Below are positions 44,329 through 56,088 of a stretch of 64,000 bases of DNA, piece by piece (position 1 is the stretch's first letter; the number at the start of each line of letters is the position of its first letter). The notes under the pieces are model-generated. The model had not been told where the DNA came from. It saw nothing but the letters and a program-made list of their open reading frames with translations, and ran no database searches. This stretch comes from Rhexocercosporidium sp. MPI-PUGE-AT-0058 (lineage: Eukaryota > Ascomycota > Leotiomycetes > Helotiales), in contig JAGTJL010000005.1 in the NCBI GenBank assembly GCA_020746875.1, positions 1,736,001 through 1,800,000 of the forward strand, given 5' to 3'. A program made the translations under genes and the position numbers.

Positions 44329-44887
44329 TCTGGGTTTGGATCTTGAGCGGCGACATGGTTGGGCCGAGATCGGGTTTGTAGGATTAATGGAGTCGGGAGT
44401 TTGTTTCGCGTCTTTGCTTGAGATCCCGTTCCTCGCTTCTGATCTGTGTGTATCTTTATTGCCATTTAGGAAACTGCCACTTCACACGAATTGTTCATTT
44501 CTGGGCTGGATAGTATTAAACGAGGAGGTCTGATTCGTTGGTCAGAATGTGAAAGAAGAGGGCTCGGGCTAGAACCACCTTTGTTTCTAAAACAGCAAGC
44601 TCTTCCTAGACTCAAAGTGTAATATTAGCCATCTCGTACTGAATCTCGCATTCTAGGACTCATTGTCAAATGTACAAAGACGGAATTTGACCGCACAAAA
44701 ATGTATCGAGTGGATTTCTTTCTTTCGTTCTATGCTGCTCCCAATGCTCCCATGGGTATCTAACAGATAGCAATCATATCCCATAGCATCCCATCGAACC
44801 CAAAAACTCCAAGCAAGTCCCAAGCCCAATGCCTTCCATACCTAGGCAGCAGATCACCCTTGATCACCGCACAACGACTAGCTAGGC
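44329..44887. other. Convergent intergenic region
   Basis: 559 bp between the array and the inositol polyphosphate kinase gene. Nothing recognisable. Confidence 0.4.
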
Positions 44888-46085
44888 TCAAGCATTCCCA
44901 ATGTTCTCAAGGATGCGAGCCACGCTTCTCACGCCAGTGAGGGAATTCTCGTCTGGTCCCCGCCCAGGCGTCCACTCCGCGTGAGCGAAATCTATAACCT
45001 TCACAGCATAGATCTTGGGTTCTGTAGGCCCATCGTCGTCGTCTTCGGAGTTTTCTCCATCTCCGTTCACGAGAGTGGGTGGAGAGCGACTGGCTTGTTC
45101 CATGGCTGCCCTGAGAGCAACTCCGTCCCCCTCGAATACGAAGAGCAGACTCGCGGAGAACATGCGACTTTCTTGCCCTTCCAAAACAGCCTGGATCCGT
45201 TTTACATCGGCCAGAAAAGCCTGGGAGACCAATTTTCCCAGCTCCTCATCTACTCCCGCGTCTGGTGAGAAGATGAAATTCCTAAACGCCTCCTCGATAT
45301 TCGAGGTATTCACCGAGACGCGTCCATAGTTCTTGTCGTATATCTTGAATCCTTCCTTGTCGATATCTGGACCTTTTGCACCCTTGCCATGCCACACACG
45401 CATACCAGCTATTCGGAACCCGAGATCCTTATGTGTAGTCTCCGCTGAGACCTTGTTGAAGCGGATGCGCTTCTCCTCCTTGGCATCATCAGCCCACAGC
45501 CGCACGCCCAACTTCACATCTAGGATATTAGGCTTGACGAAGCCATGGGCGGCATTCTCGAGTACCACCGCTTGATCTGTGACTATCTTCTTGGTGGTCT
45601 TGACTGGCACAACCACTTCGGGGATCGAGTGCTTCGCTATCATCACTGCCTCTGCCTTGTCTAACGCTTCTTCGTTCCTCTCGAAGACCGCTAAGCCAGA
45701 AGCTTCTATGGTTGTTCCATTATGATGTTCGTAGTGCTCGACGGCAGGAGTATGTTTGGCTAGCAAAATGGCACCCGCTTCTTCTATCGTCGTACCATTC
45801 GGGTGGTGATCGAGGGTCAAGGTGCCCATATAGGTTGGCATAAACTCGGCGAAATCAGGATGGGCCGCGATGGAAGAATCGTAGAAAGCGATTTCAGCGG
45901 GCGTACAAGGCTTGATGAAGAGCTCGCCGTCGACATCTGAAAGGGTGCCATCACTTTGCGCGCGCCTGTCAGCAGAGTCCTCTGGATGGAATGGTGGGGG
46001 TGGGTTCTGCTTGTGCGACGTACTGTCCCGCGACGGCTTGGCTGTAGTCGATCAGGTCTGCGTGGGTAGGCAACGGCTTTGCCAT
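44888..46085 (-). CDS. Inositol polyphosphate kinase (Ipk2/Arg82 type)
   Basis: Two exons on the minus strand, 46024..46085 and 44888..45965 (379 aa), joined across a GTACGT..CAG intron. The spliced start reads MAKPLPTHADLIDYSQAVAG. Family signatures: FIKPCTPAEIAFY, PNILDVKLGVRLW (the PxxxDxKxG catalytic motif), SRMFSASLLFVFEGD (the SSLL-type motif) and VKVIDFAHAEW (the metal-binding IDF motif). The enzyme phosphorylates inositol phosphates; the nuclear yeast relative Arg82 makes IP4/IP5 and has a transcriptional role. Size matches Arg82 and not the larger IP6 kinases. Confidence 0.9.
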
Positions 46086-47082
46086 TTTTTTATGAATTCT
46101 GACTAGAGTGGAGTCGCGTCTGCTACTCTGCTACGACTCTATCATGGTGGGAGGAGGAGGTATTAGAAGGAGAGCCTTGGGCGCGGGCGGCAGGATTTGC
46201 GCAGACGTTTGCGCCAAAAAGAAACGCCCCGAGAGCAAGGACGGGGGGAGGGAGGTGAAGTAAGGCTGAGTAAAGTTGGTAAGGTAGTAGGTGAGGGAGA
46301 AGTATGCGATGTGTTGTCGTCGTGGCTTCGGGACCAGGTCAGAGATTCGTGGCAGCGCTCAGCAGGCTTTGAATCAGCTGTGATTGGGGGGGATGGGGGG
46401 TCAGTTGGGGGTCATGGTGGAGGTGGTGTTGATGTTGATGCAGGTTGATCGATGGTGGTTATGGACGGCAATGGCGGGCCATGGACGGCGATGGTGGGTG
46501 ATGGAGGGTGATGGAGGGGTTCATCGAAGCGTCTATTAGCTTTCTTTGGTCGGGCAGGGCCGGGGATGGACTTCCACTAGACGCTGCGAATATGCGATAG
46601 TCCTCACTCATAGGCGGTGAACGTGCCTTCCGTATGTACGAAGTACACTGGGACGGAGCCACTCAGGCACGCGAGAACGCCAAGGTAAGGTAAAGTAAAG
46701 TAGAGTAAGAAAAGGAAAGCACCTGGGTCCGGGCCCTGCAACTGCACCTGCACCTGCACGCACTGCGGCGGGCGGGGAGGGAGGGTGGCGGAGGCTCAGC
46801 CACAGCAGTCACGGCTACTGTACTGGTAACAGCTACAGCTACCAAGGTACGACGGAAGGTACGAAGGGGCGTGCTGATGCTGGGCGGATTCCAAGACTTT
46901 CACTAGCAACTAGGTACAGTAGCTACATCCAGCTTCAGTTTCAGCTTCACTACTCAATAATTACTTGCTGCTATTGGAAAAAAGTGAAACAAGCACAGCA
47001 CAGCACTGCCAAGCAAAGCAAAGCTAAGCAAAGCATTGATCTAGCTAGTTACTATCTACTCCGTACTGTAGGTACCCTCTCA

Positions 47083-47123
47083 CATCCATCCATCCATCCA
47101 TCCATCCATCCAAACAAACAAAC
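47083..47123. repeat. CATC then CAAA microsatellites
   Basis: About seven CATC units followed directly by about three CAAA units. Confidence 0.9.
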
Positions 47124-47240
47124 ACGGCCCCGAGGCAAGTACTGTAAGTACCCGACAACCAGTCCTCACTCACCCCTTACTGTCTGTACTCGATGCCACG
47201 CGAGGAGTCGATCAACAAGGGAACCGACGAAAGACACTTG

Positions 47241-47279
47241 GTTTGTTTGTTTGTTTGCTTGCGTGCCGGCGTGCGTGCG

Positions 47280-47329
<50 letters not shown>

Positions 47330-47330
47330 G
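47241..47330. repeat. GTTT / GCGT / GCTT compound microsatellite
   Basis: GTTT units pass into GCGT units and then about twelve GCTT units (47281-47329). It lies about 530 bp upstream of the Arb1 ATG. Confidence 0.9.
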
Positions 47331-47860
47331 GACATCACGTCACAACCCTCTACTGAACAAACAAGTTCACAAGACAATCCCAGCATAGGATACGTAAGTT
47401 GTTGGTTGTTGTTGGTTGGCAATTTCCAAAACGCCCGCCGACCTCCATCTCTCCTTACTCTCTTCCTCACCACCAAAACCGAGGACCATTCACCTCTGTT
47501 TACATGCTTCATTCCTCTCTCAAAACCCCCGCATCGTCACATTCACTCCGTTCGGAAGGCAAGCCATACTTTCCCCTTCTTACGCCTGCCCGTATAATCT
47601 TCCTCCTAATCAGATCTCCGAACCTCATACACCACCTCCACCGCCATTCGATCTCTTCAAATTCCCAAAACACTCAGGTACCTCGCACTACATCAGCACA
47701 GCCTTGATCAACCTCGTTTATACAGACCCAATCAGCACCCATTCGCAGCGTCAACCCCATGCCAACACCACGTCTCCTAGACGCCATTCCTATCAATTCG
47801 ATACGAGACTGACTAATACAGATCTGACAAGACAGCAAAACCCCCTGCCGATAGTACAGC

Positions 47861-49831
47861 ATGTCGAGTCCACCTAACGATGTCTCGCTCTCGAGAGCCG
47901 TCAGCGAGATTGATCTCAATGCAGCACTCAAGGCAGTCCAGGCCCAAGCAGAGACTGGTCCTCGATACACCCAGGATACGCTGCTCGCTCTTCGACCCAA
48001 GACCAAGTCCGAGAAGGATATCGAACATGTTGAGATTGCTGAGATATCACCTGGTACTGAAGGTCTTATGACCCCTCCGTACCATGCCTACCCGAAACCT
48101 CCTCCTCCCACACCTGCCACACCCATCGATGCCATCAGCAGAGCAGTTGTTAATAGAGTTCAAGCTGACACTGCAGGTGTTGCCAACACCAATGGCCTAA
48201 CCCCAGTCGTCGTCGGAGAACAGGGAAAGAAGAAAAAGAAAAAGAGCAGTGGAAAGAACAAGAAGCCAAATCCAACTGGATTCGAAGGTACATATCAATC
48301 ATATGTGACAAAACAAAGCTGACTTATTGCAAGAATTCTATGCTGATCCTCCTACTACCCCGGACGAGCATGAGGAAGAGTGTGATCTCTACGATGAGTA
48401 CGTGGATTGATATTCTCCCATTGGAGCAAACGCTAATGTGAAACAGAACTCGCCCCTTTGCCGAGTATGTCAACATCCTAGGGCTGAGGTGAACTAGCTA
48501 ACATTGGTAGTCGCATGGAAACATGTATCCAAAGATACCGAGCCCGCCGCAAGCTTGATGAGGTTCGATCGAATATTCTGACAAAGTACTTCATGTTAGG
48601 AGGTGTGGATTGTACTGTCAAGGCTTTCACAGGTGGACTCGATAAGGAGACGGTTGAGAACTCTACCGCTGCTGAGATCGCCGCTATCCAAGCCACCGAC
48701 TACCTTCAGACTGGTACCAAGAATGCCAAATACTATGATGGTTCGGATGGCTGGGTTGTTGACTTCGAGGGTGTTGTGAAGGGTTTCTTGTAGGCACTTT
48801 TCCTTTCGCACAGCTAATTATTTGGTTAATTCTTTCTAGCTCCCATCGAGTTCCTCACATGTTCCCTCTTGAGAGTGAGGGCGAGATTAAGACGATCGCT
48901 AACGTTGTTCGAAACTTCCTCAACTACGTCCTCCAACACGCCGTCTGCCCAGAATACACGACCAATGTCATGGCTGCCCGTCTCATATGCGAGCTTGCCG
49001 AGAAGGAACTCTGGTGCATCAAGCAACTTGCGACTCAACTTCCAGGTGACTTCAACGTCTCAGCTTCCACACTCTACGGTGGCAAGTACCAAACCATCAG
49101 CCTTGATAACGCTCTCTGGGGAGGTGAAGATGCGGAACTCGTTGGTGTTGATCCTGGAATCAGCGTTCTTCAGGCTGAGCGAATCTTCAAGACCGGTATC
49201 GCATTTGCTGGCACGGATGACCTATTCGTTGAGACTATGAAAGTCGATGTTCACATCGTCAAGACCGAGTCCAAGTATTTCGAGGTCGTGGGTATCGAAC
49301 GTGCCAGCCTTCTGAGTATCGAGGAGTATGCCGCCATCAAGGACCACAAAGGCAACGCTGGATTTATCAAGGCTCTTGGGGTTATCAGAGTCAAGGCTTG
49401 GGAAGGACCGAGATTCGATGAAGAGGATCTCACGGATGCGGAACTTGAAGCCGCTCAGGCTGCCTTGAAGGAAGCTGGGGATACTACCGAGTCTTTCTGG
49501 CTTGAGGACGAGCTCTTACAATACTGCTTCATCGGTATGAAGTTGGATGTTGTCGTTCGTGAATTGAACATTGGCATTAAGTTCTTCGATGTTATCAATG
49601 GTATCTACTGTTCATTCCACACCGTCCTTGCAAATGAGAAGATGGTAGGCTGGAAGGAGCCAGGTATGTCTATACTCGACAACCTCCAGTGACCTGACTA
49701 ACTTGCAAACAGTCCCCAACACCCGCCCGCCACCAACAGTCGAAGACCCAGAAGTCGAAGAGCGAGCCCTCGAGGCAATCATGGAGGACGACCTCAAGCA
49801 AGATCAAAGGGAGTTTGGGGGCAAGAAGTAA
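47861..49831 (+). CDS. ARB1: Arb1, Argonaute siRNA chaperone subunit
   Basis: Six exons: 47861..48287, 48334..48397, 48447..48464, 48511..48789, 48840..49663 and 49713..49831 (576 aa). The third exon is only 18 nt and its inclusion restores the conserved TRPFADRMETCIQRYRAR. Before it come a Lys-rich cluster (KKKKKKSSGKNKK) and GFEEFYADPPTTPDEHEEE. Then LGGVDCTVKAFTGGLD, FLSHRVPHMFPLES-type (here FSHRVPHMF), FWLEDELLQYCFIGMKLDV and CSFHTVLANEKMVGWKEP follow. This matches the Arb1 family. In fission yeast, Arb1 with Arb2 and Ago1 forms the ARC complex, which holds duplex siRNA during heterochromatic silencing. Confidence 0.88.
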
Positions 49832-50991
49832 GACGCTGGATTGATCAGCGAAGCTGTCAAGATGGGATCTTGGGTGTGGTGGTACACAGCTTCAAGCTTC
49901 TTCATCTCGGACTTTTCCTTCTCCTTCATTGTTCTTGTCTGCGGCGCATCTGGCTTCATTTTTTTTTCCCATTCTGCTTTGTACTTTCACGCATATACCC
50001 CTTCCTTTACGTCTCCCGCATTAGCGCACTCACTCATGAAGTCTGTTGATCCGTTCCTAGCGCAGCGTAGCATGGCATGGTTGGTTGGTTGGTTGGTTGG
50101 TTTGTAGGTTGCCTGGCAGACATGGCGTTCATCGGAAAAGCAGTGTAGACAAAAGCACGAGCTAATAAACCAATTTGATTTCCAACCCATTTGCGGGGGG
50201 GGGGGGGGGCCAAGTACAGGCTCGGCGCAAAACATCCGTCAACCCTTCAAAACCTTTACCCAGGCATACCAAATGCAACATCAAAACTTCCACATCTCGC
50301 TTGTCACCACCACTCTCCCACTCCGCTTTCATCTTTCCTCGCTACCGTACTTGTAAGCGAAGCGACACGGAAGCTCAAAGGTCATCCAAATCCCGGTACC
50401 GAGCACCCCTCCCAAGAAATAAACTGTAAACCTTAATCTGCCTGCCCCGTCGCGTGTTCTGCCGGCATATACTATATTGCGCTGCATAGAAGGTGAGGTA
50501 GAGTAGTACTTGTAGTAGAGGAGTAAATGCACTCTATATACCCGCCGCGAAGATGGATGGGGGTTTAATTTATCTTGGGGAGGGGAAGGTGATTAGAGGA
50601 GGCGAGGGCAGACGAGAGGAGAGGAGGGGAAGGGAGGGGAGGGGAGAGGAAAGGAAGGGAATTAAGCGAGCTTGGTTGTTTGGATTCGTTGGTGTACGAT
50701 ACTGGGTGTGGGGTGGCCAATGGGAGGGGTGCGTGGGCCTCCTTAATGGGGTTGCTGATGGTTTGGTAGTAACGTAAAGGGAGTATCTCTGGAGGTTGTG
50801 AGTGGCGAGTGAGGGATGCGATGAAGGGTTGTGGTGTGACTTTACTTGATTGATTGATCGATCGATTGAGGGAATGAAGGAATGTGATAATATGTCTTCC
50901 TCCGCATCTTGGACATTCGTGTCTTGCCAGTCTCCTCCTCTTCTCCTCGTCTCAGATCGTCATTTTTTCTGATCTTGATCGACACCTCATC
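49832..50991. other. Intergenic with several simple repeats
   Basis: 1.16 kb. It holds GGTT repeats (50079-50102), a G15 homopolymer (50195-50209) and a polypurine GGGA/GGAA tract (50594-50662). ORFs on the plus strand are by-products of these tracts. Confidence 0.6.
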
Positions 50992-52283
50992 ATGGTACGT
51001 ACTGTGCAAAACCAAACAAACATCGTTACATCCAACCTTTCATCCCTCTCTCTCTCCAAACAGCTGATCAAAAACTAACGCTCTCTTGCTTTCTCTCAAA
51101 TAAAGCATTCTCTACCCATCACAAGCAAACTCACAAACCTCGGTGCCGCATGCGCCGCAGCTGCACTTCTCGCCGCTCTTTGGTCGAATCATCTCACCAT
51201 CAGGAGCAGCGAGGACAACCCACATATATCGAGGATCACACCAGAGAATTATGAATGTATATCACATAATTATACCACGGAGATCGTATCGGTCGATCCG
51301 TTGTTGATATATATCAATGGATTTCTGAGGGAGGAGGAGGCGGATTTATTGGTTGAACTTGGGTAACTTGCTTATTTCTTTACTTCGCTTTACACCTATC
51401 TACTCCTCTCAATATCACTTCAGATGTACACAGACCTATTTATTTCTACATCCCATAACAAGGAACGCTTTTCTCACTTTCTGTAAATTGAGGAGATAGA
51501 AACAGAGAATGGGATAAGTTGGCTAACGCATCCCCTAATTAACACCTCAGTACACCCTCCCTCACATCCTCAGAGATCTACATCAACAACCAAAAATCCA
51601 CCTCCAAAAGCCGCACCTCCCGCTCCGCAGGCCTCCCTCCTTCCTCTCCCCTCGTATCCTGCATCCTCTCACGCGCCCTCTCGTTCCTCGGTCCCTCACT
51701 ACCACATCCCTCACCACCCCCTCCCTCCCACAATCCCGAACCACTCTCCCTCTTCGGCACCCCTCAAATCGTCCAATACGGCCCCGGCGAGCACTTTTCC
51801 ACCCACCACGACTGGTATGACCGACCGCAGGTACTGAGAGATGGGAGTATGGGTATAGGAGAGGGGAGGTGGTGGTTTAATCGCTGGGGCAGCTTTTTTG
51901 TTTATTTGGATGAGGGGTGTGAAGGGGGAGAGACGTGGTTTCCTCATATTGATATCTCTTCCAACCATCCCTCGTCGAGATTGTCAGGGGATGGCGGCGG
52001 AACGGGAGTGGCGGAGAGAAATGGAAATGGGAATGGAAAATGGGTGAGTGGTTCAAAGGAGATGGGTGGAAAGGGCGGGATGGGAGAAAAGGGTGAGAAT
52101 GGTGGTATTCGGGCAGGCACGAAGTTCTTGCCGAGGAAGGGAAACGCGCTGTTTTGGGTTAATTTACATGCTAATGGGACGGGTGATGAGAGGGTTGTGC
52201 ATGCGGGGCTGGAGGTTAGAAGGGGGAGAAAGACGGCTATGAATCTTTGGCCGAGGGTCTTTTATGGTGGTGGTGGGAGATGA
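50992..52283 (+). CDS. Prolyl 4-hydroxylase-like 2OG-Fe(II) oxygenase
   Basis: Proposed exons: 50992..50994 (ATG alone), 51106..51362 and 51551..52283 (330 aa). The donor follows the ATG immediately (ATG|GTACGT); the acceptor is AAAG before CATTCTCTACC. An N-terminal signal anchor (LGAACAAAALLAALW) suggests the ER lumen. The catalytic domain has VDPLLIYINGFLREEEADLL, TPSLTSSEIYIN, PQIVQYGPGEHFSTHHDWYD (HxD iron ligands), FFVYLDEGCEGGETWFPHI, then NALFWVNLHANGTGDERVVH (distal His) and GRKTAMNLW (2OG-binding Lys). A Gly/Asn/Lys-rich insert separates the two halves of the jelly roll. Substrate unknown. Confidence 0.85.
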
Positions 52284-55200
52284 TATAGCTAAGGTAGGAG
52301 GGTTGTGGTATGTATTCGGAGGATATCCTTTCTAATGTGGGTAGAGGAGGAAGTCGTTGAGTATTGACGATGGGAGACTTCAATAACAAGCTTTACTAGA
52401 CTGAGCTTCTCTTTTTATTTCTCCCACTGATTGATCGATTTTCCATCATCCATGTTGACCCACAGATGCTTTTCTTAGCTGCTCTATTTCAATATATCAC
52501 ACATGTCACTTAGCAATGTGCAACTTTGAAGGGCATGAGGTAGCTGCCTCTCCACAAACCCCGACTTTGTTAGGTCGTTATGATGAGATTTTATCGTCAT
52601 AAGGAGATGTTTGGTTGCAGAGAGAAGAATTCGCGGCGTCAAAACATTCTTGAAATAGGTGGTTTGAGATGGCTGTGAATCGGCAGGGAGGTGTATCATC
52701 TAATTATTTTGGGAAGGGGGGGGGTGTTGGTACCTTTGTAGAACCTTAACAATTTACGACTAAATTTTGAGGTAGGTCTTGTATCAGATTAGTTCATAAT
52801 TATCGTCTTACACCACAATAATGCAAAACGCATCCTTCCTTTCTCCTTCCCACCCTAGCCGGCAAAGCGATCTCCCTCCTAGAAACAATCGGTTGGAAAA
52901 ATCAGTACAGCAAGAAAAAGATACCCTGTCTCACAGCCAAGGCATCCACTCCATATATTTAAGAAGAAGAAAACACTTACTTATTTCCCACCAAATCCTC
53001 TTAACTATCGTTTCCCCATACATCAGTCATTGCCCAAGGATGTCAACCTACCCGCACAACAGAAAGCTGAATAAATGCTACTTTTGTTTATCCGTCCCCA
53101 AGTCTTTGACTGTTTATTGGGTCTCGGGGTCCTTCTTCACACACTGGCTACCTCTGGTCTCCGAGAACGGGGTTGAATGGGGTTCGAACCCCCTACGGTG
53201 TCTGGGATGGTGGAGATACTAACTGCTTAATGACAGCACGTTGTCCAGGTGGGGTGTGTGGGAGATTGTAGGGAGTTGTAATGAACTGCAGGGAGGAAAA
53301 TACACGGCCTGGCTATGAGAATTGAGTATTTTTGCAATTTGTATTATCCGGTTTCTTATTTGGGTACTTATAGGTTTCTCATTGTCAGTGTGGGTAGATG
53401 CAGAAGAGGGAACGGGTAGCTCTTTGTTTGTTTTGCACGGACTTCGTAAGCGAGCTTCTGGGGTGGTGGTCGTAAAAACGGATCACTAGCACTTCAAAGG
53501 AAAACACAACGCATGGGTTTTAGTTAAATTGGAACCCACGATCAATAATCAGCTGGTTTCGAAGAGGGAATAACTCTTACACTTGAAGTGTCTACCTACA
53601 TCAGACTCCATTCCCCATCAAAATTCTATACTTCCATCCTCAACTCTGAGGATAAAACAAACAGAGCATAAGCAATCTTCCAAGGTCAGCACAGGCGACT
53701 GGTCCAGCAGGTTCCACTTGCACTTCGCACCCACCGAAGCTCAATTCTCCTATTGCTGAGAACCAGAGAGCGAGAACAACGCAAGAACCAAACAATATTT
53801 ACCGCAACAAGTTCAGGGTAAACCTGAAAATAACCAGTGCGCGAAACCATGTACTGCCGCTATATGTTTGTTCCAGAGTCCTGCTGTACCCAGCTGAGAG
53901 GAGCGGGGTGATGGTGGAATTCTAGGTCATTGTTGGCTGTGGAATTGTCATTTATCATTGTGCGTGTGGTTTGGAAGGGTCGCGCGTGCGTGGTTGACTG
54001 GGGAATATGGGATCGGGGTGAGTTCTAACAGAAAACGTTGTTAAAATGTGTGTTTCCACAAAAGGTTTATGGGGTAGGGGCATATCTGCCAAGAGAGCGT
54101 CCAAAGTTGAGTTAGATGAGTGGGAAATACTCTAAGATTCGCTGACCTGGAGCTCAGGATACGAAAGACTGGTTGCAATGTTAGTACCTTTCCCTCCCCT
54201 GCTACCTGGTGTTTACGGCTTGACCACGGCTTCCCTATTTTCTTTTCTTTCTTTATACTTTAGGCTTTTCTCATTCGTTGGATACCATTGTTGAGTTGAA
54301 AATGTTGAGTGACATATTGGAGGTGAGATATCCCAAACACCGCTTCCGCACTTAAGCTCTGACAAGCCTTTCAGGCTAGCGATTCTTCACCCATTGCTTT
54401 AACAATAGTTTTCAATTTTTCTTAGAAGAATGGCAATCCTTTCTTGAAAACCTTTCCTTGCATAGTTTTCTTTACTTGTCACAGCCAAAGCTCTTCAGTG
54501 ATAATACTAGTTGGCTATTCCTTCGGCATGCAGGGCTTTGGAATTTCCTTCCCTGTTGAATCCTTAAAAGCTCGAGGGCTAGACTCTTCACAGGGTCGCT
54601 CAAAAACTATCTCTTCGCGAAAAGAAGCACCTTCTTTCAAAGCAAATTCAAGACTTTCAAAAACACAAAAAGAAAACAATTCACAGTCAAGCAGTCAAGC
54701 CTCGTTCATGGACAAACTCACAAATCAAATTTTTCGTTTCCTGCAAACCCCTTTTCCCCAGACTCAAAACGCCGAATCTCTGAAACCCTCCAGAGGCCTT
54801 TTAAACGAACGATCAATCAACTAAATGTACTAAATAGATCTTCCTCCCCTTGGTCATACAAGGGAAATGCAACTCCAACTTTTTGTGAAATCCTAGTGGG
54901 GATGTTAGTTTTTGTCAGGGAGTTGGACGGGGGGAAGGTCGATTAGGGAGAGAAAGGCTTGACTGTTTGACCATGAACGTGTAATGAGGAGAGTGATGGG
55001 GGTTTGTTTATTGGGGTAGTTAGGGCGGTTAAGGATATTGTAATGAATGTGAAGGGAGAGTGAGCTACTCAGTGACCTCGAATAGTTTCTGTACAACGAG
55101 AAATGATAATACTGTCAATAAAACGTAGAATAGAGAGTCATAAGTCACATCATCCAAGCGCAACCCCCCTTATATACTATCACTTTAGTACAGTGAGAGA

Positions 55201-56088
55201 TTCTTAGCTACTCCAGATAGTATCGACCCTCAATCAGTCTAAACAAGGCCTCATCTCCATGGCCGAAATATCGATCGAGGAACATCGTTGGAGACTTAGA
55301 GCTAATGGACTATCCAAAATTTCCAGCTAAGTGCATTTTAAACAAAACTTCAAATCCGGTTTCAAAAAGACTTAAGGAATTTAACAGGGTGCCTGGAGGT
55401 TTCTGAGTAGCTTCAAAATCCTCGTAACGGAATCCAAGTCCTGTTCACCCACCATATCTCAAGCCACTATGTAGCAACAAGGCCAACTCAGGAATGCCAA
55501 CTTTAGATCAACGCTCTCCAAAGCCAAAGAGGTTAGCTTTCCGAGGTGAAAAATATCGAATATTGATTGGAAACCAAGATTAATTTCGAATCCGAATTGT
55601 ATTATTCAGCTAGGGACGCGAGAGGACAAAAACACAGCAAGCGAGCGAAAAAGGGGTCGCTACAAAAGTGGGCTCATCCCTGTCATCGGCTGCGGGGTCG
55701 GCAGAGCAGCAGCAAAGCAATGCAATGAGGGGTCAAATGTATGGCCGAGATAGGTCATCACATCATTCGAGCATTCTCAAAAGTGGTGAAACTCTACTCA
55801 ACTCAACTCATATTCGTGCTTGCATCAAACGTAGGTCGAATACACTGATTTGGAAGCGTTTACCTCGCTGCTTTTAAAAGTAAACAAAAAGAATTGATTT
55901 TCTAATATTCTCTCTATTCGCCAAGTTCCACCACATACACACATATATATCTCCGAAGCTTGCTAAGCAAGCAATTGACTTTCTCCGATCACGCCTTTCG
56001 TACGACAAGCTCAATCATTGATTCAACACCACTCGAACCGCATTAAAGCTCCCAATTAACCCCTCACTAAAAGTCATACCAAGAGCGC
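52284..56088. other. 3.8-kb gene-poor region
   Basis: The longest region without a supported gene. The best ORF, 54444..54824 plus (126 codons), is Ser/Lys/Gln-rich without domain or splice context. A TTCGAA-centred palindrome at about 53180-53192 resembles a T-arm but has no matching acceptor stem. I see no transposon or tRNA. Confidence 0.5.

Larger units (their letters stand above)
46086..47860. other. Divergent promoter region rich in low-complexity DNA
   Basis: 1.8 kb between the kinase and Arb1 starts. It contains GGATGG/GGTGAT-type runs (about 46386-46520), AAGGTAAAGTA runs (46680-46706), and the tetranucleotide arrays listed separately. ORFs here are artefacts of repeats. Confidence 0.5.

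Noticed and set aside
47083..47123. Regular repeats as a possible CRISPR-like array
   Set aside because: Simple tetranucleotide microsatellite without spacers, in a eukaryotic genome.
47177..47597. ORFs with Ser-Lys-Gln-Ala or Cys-Leu-Leu-Ala repeats
   Set aside because: Translation of the GCTT microsatellite in both directions; not a repeat protein.
53175..53200. tRNA-like T-arm around TTCGAA
   Set aside because: The stem is only four pairs and neither strand has a matching acceptor stem or anticodon arm at the right distance; it is a short palindrome.
54444..54824. 126-codon plus-strand ORF
   Set aside because: No domain, no splice context, low-complexity Ser/Lys/Gln composition in a gene-poor region; not enough to call a gene.
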